DNA of 37,504 nucleotides from Verrucomicrobiales bacterium (lineage in GTDB: Bacteria; Verrucomicrobiota; Verrucomicrobiia; Limisphaerales; UBA11320), in contig JAEUHE010000137.1 in NCBI GenBank assembly GCA_016793885.1, positions 1-37,504 of the forward strand. Reading direction: 5' to 3'. Made by a program: the position numbers and the translations under genes. A model generated the notes under the pieces. It had not been told where the DNA came from and made no database searches. It was given only the letters and a program-made list of their open reading frames with translations. Numbering within the stretch: position 1 is the first letter of the stretch; each line of letters opens with the position of its first letter. This document shows positions 26,188 to 34,038 of this stretch, in pieces.

Positions 26188-26494
26188 CCGTCCAAAGTCT
26201 CATTCTCTCGGTCGTGCTCGCCTCGGCTCTTCTCCGCAGGAAAAATATCTAGCAGCCTGTCGCGACATTTCCGAAGTGATAACTCAGCACAATCGGGGTC
26301 CACTGCCGGACTCACGTCAGGTGGGGACCAGGCCGACAGGGTGCTAGCAGCATAGATTTGACACAAGGAGCCCGATTTGAGATGAAAGGATAGTCCTAAA
26401 AGCAATCCAACGCGGTGCCTCATACCGTCGTGCTCAAGAGCGCCCAGGCGGGGCGTATGACGACGGAGTGAAGCAGCGGTTCTTGCTCTGTATT
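26188..26494. repeat. Spacer with a CTAGCAGCCTGTC inverted repeat
   Basis: CTAGCAGCCTGTC (26249-26261) and GACAGGGTGCTAG (26335-26347) form 13-bp arms with one mismatch and a 73-base loop. The arm sequence recurs at about 22655 before the fasciclin gene. The remainder holds no gene. A GTG at 26468 in the frame of the next gene is a possible start. Confidence 0.55.
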
Positions 26495-28261
26495 ATGAAG
26501 CCGTTAAATCTCATTCCTTCCGGGTCCTTCCTTTTCCTGGCTGCTTTCATCTGCTCCGCTCTGTTCTCCCCAAGCCGCCTTTCAGCACAAATCCACTACA
26601 CCTGGGTTGGTGGGGGGGGCTTCTGGTCCACACCCGCCAACTGGTTCCCCGCAGGAATTCCTGGTCCTAGCGATTCCGCAACGATCGCGAGCGGAACCCC
26701 GCTGCTGGATGCAAGCGCTTCGGTAAGCAACCTCGTGCTCAGCGCATCGAACGGCGGGATCTCAGGCGGCGCTCAGGCTTTCCTGACCGTACTTCACTCG
26801 GGCAGTTGGTCAGCCGGATCGATCACTCGAGTGAGGATGACCATCGCCCCGGAATGCACCTTCGTGTTCGAAGGGGGTGCTAAGAGCTACACCGGGGGGG
26901 CGGTGACCAACCAAGGGACAATCCGTTGGAATAGCGGGGCTTTGAGCCTGGAGAACAACCAGTATTTCATGAACCGCAAGGACGGTTTGATCGAGGTAAC
27001 CTTTGGTGGAGCCTGGCTTCAGAACGGAGCGGGAACCTCGATTCTTCATAACGAAGGGACTTATGTCAAAACAGGGAGCGATTCCACCAATTCCATTCGA
27101 GTGGTAAGCTTCATCAACTCCGGGACGGTTCGAGCAGCCGACCGGGGCACGATCCGATTCGAAACCCGCACCTTTCAGACCTCAGGCGCGGGAAACGGTT
27201 TTGTCGCCGATGACGGTGCCCAGATCGAGTTGCCGGCCGGGCTCTACGAAAACACGCATTTTGCCGGAGTGGGGGTAAAGCGCCTCGACACCGGCAATTT
27301 CCAGGCGACCCTGACTGGAGTCATCTCCGCGACCAACCTCATTTACGCAAATGGTTACTGTCGCGGGGCGGCCACTCTGGATGGAACCCTCGAGTGGAGG
27401 GGAGGAATCCTCTCGCCCAACCTGACCATTCTTCCTCAGTCGACACTGCTCTTGGCAGGCAATGGTTCGAAAACGCTGGCGAACAGCGGTTTCATCACGA
27501 ATGCAGGAACCACACGCTGGATAGGTGGCCCATTCAACCTGGAGAATAACTCTACCTTTCACAACCTCCCGACCGGATTGTTTGAGGTCTCGGTTGACGG
27601 AAATCTCCTCCAGGCGGGGGCCGGCACCTCCACCTTTCGAAACGAAGGAGTGTATCGCAAGACGTCAACCCGGGGGACGAACACCATCCAGATTGTCGCC
27701 TTTGTCCAATCCGGCCGCCTCGAGGTCTTGACGGGCACAGTGCGAGTGGTTGGAAATAGCACGTTCTCGCCCGGCTCGGTCATCCGAACGAGAATCGGAG
27801 GACCTGATCCCGGCCAGGACTTCGGCCAACTTCAGGTCACCGGTAGCGCCGCGCTCTCCGGCGCCCTTGAGCTGGAACTGGCCAATGGGTTTACTCCAGC
27901 CACCAACCAAACATTTGCCATCCTGACCTGTGGTTCACGGACGGGCACGTTTTCCAGCTTCCAGGGCGGGTTCATCGCGGATGGCTTCTATTTCCGTCCC
28001 AGCTACACAACCGCCGCCGTGCAGTTGGAGGTCATCAATGGGGTGGCCCGCCTAGTCAGCCCGACGAAGTTGAATGGGGCCTTTAGCAGTCGCATTCAAG
28101 GGGTCATCAACGGTGTTTACCAAATCGAGTCGAGCACCAACCTTGTGGACTGGGCCCCCCTCGGCACCACGATCATCCCGATCGGAGGACTGGCGACGTG
28201 GACAGATCCCGCGCCGGCCACCCTTCCGCTCCAATACTATCGGGCGGTTTTCCAGCCCTGA
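26495..28261 (+). CDS. Exported beta-strand-repeat protein
   Basis: A 588-residue exported protein rich in short beta strands. A signal peptide (FLFLAAFICSALFSPSRLSAQ) follows Met at 26495, chosen over a GTG at 26468 because it gives a tighter leader. HYTWVGGGGFWSTPANW is the usual start of autotransporter-associated beta-helix proteins (W-x-GG...W..A.NW). Two internal blocks are near-duplicates: WNSGALSLENNQYF then LIEVTFGGAWLQNGAGTSIL, and WIGGPFNLENNSTF then LFEVSVDGNLLQAGAGTSTF. The C-terminal module (GVYQIESSTNLVDWAPLG to LQYYRAVFQP) is shared with neighbours. A surface-structure role is likely. No barrel domain is present, so export must use another route. Confidence 0.75.
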   Translation: MKPLNLIPSGSFLFLAAFICSALFSPSRLSAQIHYTWVGGGGFWSTPANWFPAGIPGPSDSATIASGTPLLDASASVSNLVLSASNGGISGGAQAFLTVLHSGSWSAGSITRVRMTIAPECTFVFEGGAKSYTGGAVTNQGTIRWNSGALSLENNQYFMNRKDGLIEVTFGGAWLQNGAGTSILHNEGTYVKTGSDSTNSIRVVSFINSGTVRAADRGTIRFETRTFQTSGAGNGFVADDGAQIELPAGLYENTHFAGVGVKRLDTGNFQATLTGVISATNLIYANGYCRGAATLDGTLEWRGGILSPNLTILPQSTLLLAGNGSKTLANSGFITNAGTTRWIGGPFNLENNSTFHNLPTGLFEVSVDGNLLQAGAGTSTFRNEGVYRKTSTRGTNTIQIVAFVQSGRLEVLTGTVRVVGNSTFSPGSVIRTRIGGPDPGQDFGQLQVTGSAALSGALELELANGFTPATNQTFAILTCGSRTGTFSSFQGGFIADGFYFRPSYTTAAVQLEVINGVARLVSPTKLNGAFSSRIQGVINGVYQIESSTNLVDWAPLGTTIIPIGGLATWTDPAPATLPLQYYRAVFQP

Positions 28262-28365
28262 CGCCCTGGGGAGAACCGGAATGCAGCATAGATTTACTAT
28301 CCTAAGTCTGCTGGCTTTAACAATCGCCACGGGCTGGGCTTAGGAATGTGGACGTTGTTCCATTT

Positions 28366-29133
28366 TCATGGCTTCGTCCACAGCTTCTCCAGCAGTGTCA
28401 ACATCTCCGGATCGTGCAGCTTCAGCTCGTCCCGGGTGAAGGGAAAGAAGTCGTTGCGCACAAAATAAGCCTCGGTGGCCTCCGCGAAATATTCCATCGG
28501 GTTGGTCATCGCGTAGGCACGCTCGCGGGTGTTGGGTTTCCCGTTGCCAAACCACCGTTCGACGAGCTCGTATTTACCACCCGCTTTGGCACGTTCGAAG
28601 GCCGCTTTGATGGAGGCGTTCGAAAAGCCATCCTGGAGCACGCGATGGTGATAGCCATGGGCAAGTTCGTGGAGGACGAAGTTCGGCATCCGATTCATCT
28701 CTTTTTCGAAGTCGGCAACACCAGAGAACTCAACCGCGCGCGCCATCATCGGATCGCGGCCGTTGGCGCGAAGCCAGCCGGCATCGGGATGATACTCGGC
28801 GCCCGTCCGGCTAGGCTGATAGGCGGGTGAGAAATACAAAGGTATTCGCCTCAATTCCTTCACGGCCGTCGGGGGAACCACGCGAACAATCTCATCCAGC
28901 ATCTTCTGGAGCAAACCCAGCGCATGCTCCGTGGCGTTGCGCTCCGTCTCCAGCAATTTGGTTTGGACAAGCACCTGCCACCCGGAGATATCCCGGATCT
29001 CGCGGGGAATGGCCGCCGGGATGGTGGTTTGCGCCTGTCCCGGCGCAGCCTGAATCCAGGAGGCAAGTGCCAAACCGAGGAAGACTACCGTTCGTTTCCC
29101 GAGCGCGCCGAAGCTGCGTGAGTGTGGGTGCAT
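28366..29133 (-). CDS. Exported zinc metallopeptidase (HExxH, lethal-factor-like architecture)
   Basis: A 255-residue exported metalloprotease. A signal peptide (GKRTVVFLGLALASWIQAAPGQAQ) precedes a helical stretch and the zinc motif H155-E156-L-A-H159 followed by GYHH. The downstream NPMEYFAEATEAYF supplies the third ligand (Glu214 or Glu218). Spacing of HExxH and an E-containing YFAE-A helix matches gluzincins related to the anthrax lethal-factor catalytic fold; that kinship is inferred from the motifs. FFPFTRDELKLHDPEML near the C-terminus is the strongest conserved-looking block. The frame opens at 29232, with alternative starts at 29148 and 29133; the last gives a normal signal peptide. 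The substrate is unknown. Confidence 0.72.
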   Translation of the reverse strand: MHPHSRSFGALGKRTVVFLGLALASWIQAAPGQAQTTIPAAIPREIRDISGWQVLVQTKLLETERNATEHALGLLQKMLDEIVRVVPPTAVKELRRIPLYFSPAYQPSRTGAEYHPDAGWLRANGRDPMMARAVEFSGVADFEKEMNRMPNFVLHELAHGYHHRVLQDGFSNASIKAAFERAKAGGKYELVERWFGNGKPNTRERAYAMTNPMEYFAEATEAYFVRNDFFPFTRDELKLHDPEMLTLLEKLWTKP

Positions 29134-29296
29134 ACCAGTGGCAATCATTCTAGCTGAAGGTCCATCCACATACAAGGGAACGAGAGCCTTTGCCAGCATG
29201 GGGTTGAAAACAGCCTCGCCCGGAATACTCACCCCCCTGCCCCTCTGCTAACCGGAGGTAAGATTCAAGTAGGCACGGGAGGGAGAATGCCCCAAG

Positions 29297-29662
29297 GTGG
29301 CGTCCTTGAATGTAGTCTTGATCCTGTTCTCCGCCCTGTCATTCCTCGCTTATGGGTCGGCGTGCTTCGTGTCCTCACAGATGAGACGAGAGTTCGAACG
29401 TTACCACCTCGGATCGCAACGAAAACTGGTGGGTGGGTTGCAGGTCTTGGCGGGGATGGGGTTGTTGGCGGGACTGAGCTATCCGTGGATGGGACAAGCG
29501 GCTTCAGCTGGGCTCGCGCTGATGATGATGATCGCAGTCGGCGTCCGCATCAGAATCAAAGACACTCTACTCCAGACCTTACCAGCGCTGATTTACCTGG
29601 CGCTGAACGGTTACCTGAGTTTGGGGGCGTTTTGGTCGGAGACATGTCTCCGCGCTCCATAG
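29297..29662 (+). CDS. Small DoxX-like four-helix membrane protein
   Basis: A 121-residue membrane protein with four hydrophobic helices (NVVLILFSALSFLAYGSACF, LVGGLQVLAGMGLLAGLSY, AASAGLALMMMIAVGVRIR, TLPALIYLALNGYLSLGAFW). The layout, with RIKDTLLQTLPALIYLALN, matches the DoxX-like family of small membrane proteins of largely unknown role. The start is a GTG preceded by GGGAGGGAGA about ten bases upstream. The last few codons (SETCLRAP, stop) are encoded by the palindromic repeat GGAGACATGTCTCC, so the natural C-terminus may have been replaced by repeat insertion. It converges with a second DoxX-like gene. Confidence 0.65.
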   Translation: MASLNVVLILFSALSFLAYGSACFVSSQMRREFERYHLGSQRKLVGGLQVLAGMGLLAGLSYPWMGQAASAGLALMMMIAVGVRIRIKDTLLQTLPALIYLALNGYLSLGAFWSETCLRAP

Positions 29663-29880
29663 AGCCACCCAGATACCCACGTCATTGGAGAGCACGAGCG
29701 CCCTATGGACCGCGGTGGCACGACACCGCTGTTCCTTCACGCCAGATCATTCCGTCCCATGCAGCCTCTCACAGCGGCTCCTCCAGGGCTTGTAGGCAAA
29801 CGCTGTTTTGGAAGGCAACTCGACACGTTTTCCGAACCTCACAAGAGCCGTGCCATTGCGTCGGCGGGTGTTGCTGCTAG
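29638..29880. repeat. Repeat cluster between two convergent DoxX-like genes
   Basis: GGAGACATGTCTCC (29638-29651) followed by GCGCTCCATAGAG is a copy of the palindrome at 24562. 29838-29880 (CCTCACAAGAGCCGTGCCAT..GGCGGGTGTTGCTGCTAG) is a copy of the repeat at 30913-30953. Both flanking gene ends lie inside these repeats: one stop codon is in the tail of the first, the other (CTA at 29877-29879) in the end of the second. Confidence 0.7.
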
Positions 29881-30239
29881 AAGAGCGCGATGGCGGTACA
29901 CATCGCGAGAACGCCGATGGCTGGGAGCGACTTTTCGATCGGGTCTTTCACTTTGAGATGCATGACGAACGCTCCCAGCATCAACAATCCCAAGCCGATC
30001 GCAGCAGGTCGGGCGAGCGGATGAACCCAAATGGCTATAATGAGGGCGAGCGCAAGGCACACCTTGAGTGCGCCGATCAGGCACATGAACCAGAACGGCA
30101 GCCCATAGGCGGCAAATTCTTCGCGGAGGGTCTTAGCCTCGCCCCCACGATACGGGGTCGCCCTGCGGGAGCGGAGCAGCCAGACGTTGAGGATCCCGAC
30201 GGCTACGATCAACTGCAGAGCAATGAGGAAATAGTGCAC
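29877..30239 (-). CDS. Second small DoxX-like membrane protein
   Basis: A 120-residue four-helix membrane protein. Helices are YFLIALQLIVAVGILNVWLL, LPFWFMCLIGALKVCLALAL, PAAIGLGLLMLGAFVMH and SLPAIGVLAMCTAIALF. SRRATPYRGGEAKTLREEFAAYGLP between the first two is a conserved-looking loop in DoxX-like proteins. The frame opens at 30314, but a GTG at 30239 starts directly at the first helix and gives almost the same length as the convergent DoxX-like neighbour (121 aa). KVKDPIEKSLPA parallels RIKDTLLQTLPA in that neighbour, so the two belong to one family. Its stop lies in a repeat. Function is unknown; some DoxX proteins act in redox or sulfur metabolism. Confidence 0.65.
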   Translation of the reverse strand: MHYFLIALQLIVAVGILNVWLLRSRRATPYRGGEAKTLREEFAAYGLPFWFMCLIGALKVCLALALIIAIWVHPLARPAAIGLGLLMLGAFVMHLKVKDPIEKSLPAIGVLAMCTAIALF

Positions 30240-30441
30240 GAGATAAAAGGAAAAGTGTGGGGATCGGACAATTCGAATACGGCCCACTATTCTCCCCATC
30301 GCAAAGCGCCACAAGCGAATTCCTCCACCCGAGCCAAAGCGAAGCGTGATCCGTGATCAGAATTGCCGCATTCAAGTTCCCTCCCACTCCATGACGCAAG
30401 GACTCCAGCCTGAAACGACTCGCCGCTGATCGCGGCAAACT

Positions 30442-30595
30442 GACAAGCTGTAGGAGATTCTCACCTTGTTCGCCTTAGTACCTGAATCCGAAGCCGAGAA
30501 CCCGCAGGGCTCAAAGAGATTAGCCGGGGCGTGGAGCGCAGCGACACCCCCGGTCTGTCGCCCCCTATTGAACAGCACCCTGAAAGGCGTGCCAC
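30442..30595 (+). repeat. 154-bp dispersed repeat, copy 1
   Basis: From GACAAGCTGTAG to GGCGTGCCAC this block closely matches the last 154 bases of the window (37351-37504) at the same length, with scattered substitutions. It contains a GAACCCgcaGGGCTC hairpin and CCGGGGCGTG-gagcgcagcga-CACCCCCGG, a long-loop relative of the main repeat's central hairpin. The spacer 30315-31040 carries no gene. Confidence 0.8.
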
Positions 30596-30647
30596 CCGTC
30601 GGCGAACAGACTGACGAACAGATTCGGTTCCTTGAGTAGGGATGACG

Positions 30648-30757
30648 CAAGTCTCAGGAGCCGGTGGCATCGCTGCGCGATGCTCCGTACTTTTCACAGT
30701 TCCGGGGGTGCGAGCACCCCCGGCTAAATTTCTTTGAACCCTGCGGGTTCGGGCTCC
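30648..30757 (+). repeat. Three-hairpin dispersed repeat, copy 2
   Basis: GCATCGC-tgc-GCGATGC (30667-30683), CCGGGGGTGC-ga-GCACCCCCGG (30702-30723) and GAACCC-tgc-GGGTTC (30736-30750) occur in the same order as in copy 3 and reversed relative to copy 1. Together with the preceding 154-bp block it forms a composite with GAACCC hairpins at both outer ends, arranged head to head. Confidence 0.8.
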
Positions 30758-30873
30758 CTAACACCAAGGTGAGAACCTGCCATATTGCCCAGCTTGTCTA
30801 GTATCGATCTCTAGCGGCAAGGATGATGTCCTGCCACCGGGATCAGATGTTCCAGCACGCAGTGCCTCCTCGT

Positions 30874-30951
30874 AGCAAACGCCGCCGGCGCGATGCCATG
30901 AGGTTCCCGCACCTCACAACAGCCCGTGCCATCGCGCTGGCGGTGTTTGCT
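30874..30951. repeat. 22-bp inverted repeat (CAAACGCCGCC type)
   Basis: AGCAAACGCCGCCGGCGCGA followed by TG (30874-30895) is matched on the opposite strand by 30930-30951 in 20 of 22 positions. The loop contains GAGGT..ACCTC, which can itself pair. The right half (CCTCACAACAGCCCGTGCCA..) is shared with copies at 29838 and, more diverged, 24742. It lies 90 bases before the next gene. Confidence 0.7.
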
Positions 30952-31040
30952 GCGAGGCCGCGAACACAAAGGCATCGACTTTCCTCGATCGACAGCTCTA
31001 GGTTAGCCGACAAAAGTAGCGTTCATACCCGCTAAGCTCT

Positions 31041-32156
31041 ATGGCTACCCCGACAACATCGGTTGGATTGGCAGGCCCCGATTCGAGAATCCCAACCACA
31101 CCCCGCCCGACTCGTCTCACGAGCGCCCGGATTCTGCGGGCGGCCGCGCTGTTACTGCTGTGCTCGGCCACGCCGATGCCGATCCAGGCTCAGGAAGACA
31201 GAGCGCATCCGTTCTCCGTCGAGGAAACAGCAGAACGCATCACACTGCGTGGATCGGTGCTGGAAGCGTCCATCAAGAAAAAGGGTTACGTGAGCGGAGT
31301 GGAAGCAGGCAGCCTTCTGGATAAGAAAACCGGCGCGCGCGACCTCGGCTTCGGCCTGGACATTCAGGATTGGATCATGGAGCCGGGCAGCGATGCGGCC
31401 TATCGCAGCCAGTTAACTGGCGATCTGCCCTACGACTTCAACAACGCCTATCACGGCAAGACACCCAAGCGCAGCATCGAGGGACCCCAAATTTGCACCC
31501 AAGCCAAGGAGCTCCAGCCACGAGTAATCCAGGGTCGGGACTTTGTCGCGGTCGAGCAACGTTGGAACTATACCATCGCCGCTCCGGGCAAGCAGACGGG
31601 CTCAGAATGGAAGCAGACCCTGGTCTTCCCCGCGGGCAAGCGATATTTCATCTCATCCGACCGCATTCTGAGTCGCAACGCGGGCGATGCTCTTTTCTTT
31701 CGACAGGACCTGCCGGGACATCTGAAGCACACACGCGGCGACACGTTCAGCGAGATCTACCTGAGCTACCGCGGAAGGATTCCCGCCACCGAGTTCTTCA
31801 ACGATTTCGCGCCGGACGAGAAGTTCAATTATCGACGCGACCGCGATGGCGTCCCTCAGCGCATGATCCGCGCCTATCGCACACGCGACCCGAAGACGGG
31901 CGCGGACGGTCCGTGGCTAGCCGGCATGGTGCTCAACCCTAGCGATACCTCAGAGGCCTGGTGTCATCAACGCACCGGCTATGTGTGCTTCATCCATGAG
32001 ATCGGTGAGCGACCCGTGAAAGCCGGCGAGTCGTTCGGCGGAGCCTTCGTCATCGGTTGGTTCGACAGCATCGAGGAGATGGAGCGCGTCTATGATCAAT
32101 ACCGAGGTCACAGCGCGCTCGATGTGAACGCAGAGGGCTGGAAGTTAAAAAAGTGA
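31041..32156 (+). CDS. Exported protein of unknown function
   Basis: A 371-residue exported protein that I cannot place by name. The N-terminal 50 residues contain a basic stretch and a hydrophobic core (ILRAAALLLLCSATPMPIQAQ) like a signal peptide. The mature part reads as a beta-sandwich, with IKKKGYVSGVEAGSLLDKKTG, GLDIQDWIMEPGSDAAYRSQL, RNAGDALFFRQDLPGHLKH and WLAGMVLNPSDTSEAWCHQRTGYVCFIHE as conserved-looking segments. These recall uncharacterised planctomycete/verrucomicrobial proteins close to aldose-epimerase-like or glycoside-associated folds; that is only an impression. It is isolated, following repeats. No catalytic residues can be assigned. Confidence 0.65.
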   Translation: MATPTTSVGLAGPDSRIPTTPRPTRLTSARILRAAALLLLCSATPMPIQAQEDRAHPFSVEETAERITLRGSVLEASIKKKGYVSGVEAGSLLDKKTGARDLGFGLDIQDWIMEPGSDAAYRSQLTGDLPYDFNNAYHGKTPKRSIEGPQICTQAKELQPRVIQGRDFVAVEQRWNYTIAAPGKQTGSEWKQTLVFPAGKRYFISSDRILSRNAGDALFFRQDLPGHLKHTRGDTFSEIYLSYRGRIPATEFFNDFAPDEKFNYRRDRDGVPQRMIRAYRTRDPKTGADGPWLAGMVLNPSDTSEAWCHQRTGYVCFIHEIGERPVKAGESFGGAFVIGWFDSIEEMERVYDQYRGHSALDVNAEGWKLKK

Positions 32157-32398
32157 CGCAGGAGCGAAAAGCTGCCACCCCCCGCTAGGGCCATGGGAGG
32201 AAGGAGTTGATCGGCTAAACGCTCATCCACTGTTCCTGTTAACTTCGTTCCGTTTCGTGTTTCGAGGCACCGAAGCGTGCGATCGGTTCATGGGAAGAAC
32301 CGCAACCTCAGCGATTCTCAATTTCGCGGCTCCTACCCATTCTGGGCGGGAAGTTACTCGCAAACTTTGTCGAGTTGCCTGGAAAACCGGCGTTCCCC
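32157..32398. other. Spacer between convergent genes; nothing recognised
   Basis: This stretch separates the exported protein of unknown function from the convergent NnrS-family gene. No repeat copy or RNA could be recognised, and no open frame with a believable protein is present. Confidence 0.4.
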
Positions 32399-33706
32399 TC
32401 AGCCCTCGGGGTCGGGACGCATGACCCCCGGCAGCACCCAGCACGCCCAAAGGATCAATCCGGCGACCCACGCGAAGGCCGCATAGAGATAATGGCTGAT
32501 CTGAATGTGGGGTAGGAACTCTCCTGACACCCGCGACAACAGCCCCAGCAGGACCAAAGTCAGAACTGACAGAAGAACAGGATGAGTCCGTTCAAGTCGG
32601 CTACGTCCTCCGCTATGACCCAGGACAACCCGCGTGGCCACGCCCAAGGTGATGAGTCCGAATCCTCCCATCAATTCGAAGTGAAGCAGCCCGACACGGG
32701 CTCCGGGCAGCCAAGCGGCGGCGAGAATGCCCACCGGAATGCAACCGAGACCGGTGAGAAGCAGCGGATGCACACCGCTCCAACTCCAGCGTAAGCGCTC
32801 CACAGGAATGTGGTAGCAGAAGAAGGCAGTGACACAGGCTCCCCGAACCATGGCCGCCCACACCGGCCAACCCAGCGCCTCCATCCCATAGCTCAACAAG
32901 GCAAGGAACGCTGCCACCTGCGCGGCGTGCAGATCCATCCGACGAAAGGACGCCGCTTGCGCCTCGTCGCTGGCCTTCCTCCGAACGCCGGTTCCGAGAA
33001 ACCGCGGCAGCAAAAACCCGCCCGCACCCATCACGGCGAGGAGGATGAACGCATGATAGCTCAGAAGTTTGCCGAGCAGAACGAGCTGGAAAGGGGTCTC
33101 CCACCAGCGGGAGGCCGCCTGCAACGCTAAGCCGGCGATCGCTGAAAGAAAACCGAAAGCGACGAGAATGAAGGTCGCCGGAAGTTGGGTCTTCCCGGAA
33201 TGGCAACGCGCTCGTAGCAAGAAGAACAGGCTCCCCAAGCCCAGGACGAAGAGGATGTCTCCCCATCCATTGGATCCGAGAGTGTTGGCTATCACGCTTC
33301 CCGTGAACCCAGTCAGGAGCAGTCCCACCTCCCGTGCATTGAACGGCCGGGAATCTACCAACCGCGGCATGGCGGTGCCCATGAACCCCAAAATGAATCC
33401 TCCAAAGAATCCATGGATCATCAACCGGGCATGGCTGGGACCGGGATAGTTCTGGATCCAACCCCAAATCATGGCCGGCCAAAGCAACACCCCCAGCACA
33501 CCCGCCAGCGTAGCCAGCGGGAAAAACAACCGGAAAGGCTCCGCACACAACTCCCGCCCATTGACCCACTTTCGCGCCGAGGAGGCCTCGTTAGGGTGCA
33601 GTCGCTTATCTCGGCTGGGACAGCGCTTCGGCCCTGGACGTTCCTCCGAGCTGCTCAAAGGCAGCGAGTTCAAGGAAGAAGGTTGAGTGAGCGGACGCGT
33701 AGACAT
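32399..33706 (-). CDS. NnrS-family heme/copper-type membrane protein
   Basis: A 435-residue polytopic membrane protein with about twelve hydrophobic segments from residue 60 on. It carries the NnrS core: EPFRLFFPLATLAGVLGV, then YPGPSHARLMIHGFFGGFILGFMGTAMPRL, LLSYHAFILLAVMGAGGFLLPRFL and LLHFELMGGFGLITLGVATRVVLGHSG. Conserved histidines in SHARLMIHG, SYHAF, LLHFE and LGHSG are the likely metal or heme ligands. NnrS proteins relieve nitric-oxide stress in denitrifiers and other bacteria; the mechanism is unclear. The start at 33706 has GGGGGA six bases upstream, although the first 55 residues are a polar extension unusual for the family. No other denitrification gene is nearby. Confidence 0.85.
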   Translation of the reverse strand: MSTRPLTQPSSLNSLPLSSSEERPGPKRCPSRDKRLHPNEASSARKWVNGRELCAEPFRLFFPLATLAGVLGVLLWPAMIWGWIQNYPGPSHARLMIHGFFGGFILGFMGTAMPRLVDSRPFNAREVGLLLTGFTGSVIANTLGSNGWGDILFVLGLGSLFFLLRARCHSGKTQLPATFILVAFGFLSAIAGLALQAASRWWETPFQLVLLGKLLSYHAFILLAVMGAGGFLLPRFLGTGVRRKASDEAQAASFRRMDLHAAQVAAFLALLSYGMEALGWPVWAAMVRGACVTAFFCYHIPVERLRWSWSGVHPLLLTGLGCIPVGILAAAWLPGARVGLLHFELMGGFGLITLGVATRVVLGHSGGRSRLERTHPVLLSVLTLVLLGLLSRVSGEFLPHIQISHYLYAAFAWVAGLILWACWVLPGVMRPDPEG

Positions 33707-33824
33707 AGTTCATCCCCCGCCGATGCGGAGACTCATCCAGCATAAGGGGGGCGTGCGAGCGCAGAAGCACCAGATTTGCGCAGAACCCACCAATCCTTGG
33801 CTTTCATTACTGCGGCGGGAAGAA

Positions 33825-33997
33825 GGTCCGAACCCGCAGGCAACCGGCCTGACGAACGAACGGATACGGTTTCCTGATGACGGTTGATGCTCGCCTCAGG
33901 AGCTGGTGGCATCGCTGCGCGATGCTCAGAGATTCTGCGGATTCCGGGGGTGCCAGCACCCCCGTCTAATGTCTGTGAACCCTGCGGGTTCAGGCTC
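33825..33997 (+). repeat. Three-hairpin dispersed repeat, copy 3
   Basis: GCATCGC-tgc-GCGATGC (33909-33925), CCGGGGGTGC-ca-GCACCCCCG (from about 33943) and GAACCC-tgc-GGGTTC (about 33977-33991) repeat the order of copy 2. The 80 bases before it (CTGACGAACGAACGGATACGG...CTCAGGAG) also match the same part of copy 2, so the repeat unit is at least 150 bases. No gene is seen in 33707-34038. Confidence 0.78.
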
Positions 33998-34038
33998 CTT
34001 CCGCCCAGGAGCGACCGATGAATCGCTGAATATCGGAC

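Noticed and set aside
32613..33569. 318-residue minus-strand open frame overlapping the NnrS gene
   Set aside because: It is another frame of the same strand; only the NnrS frame gives membrane helices and family motifs.
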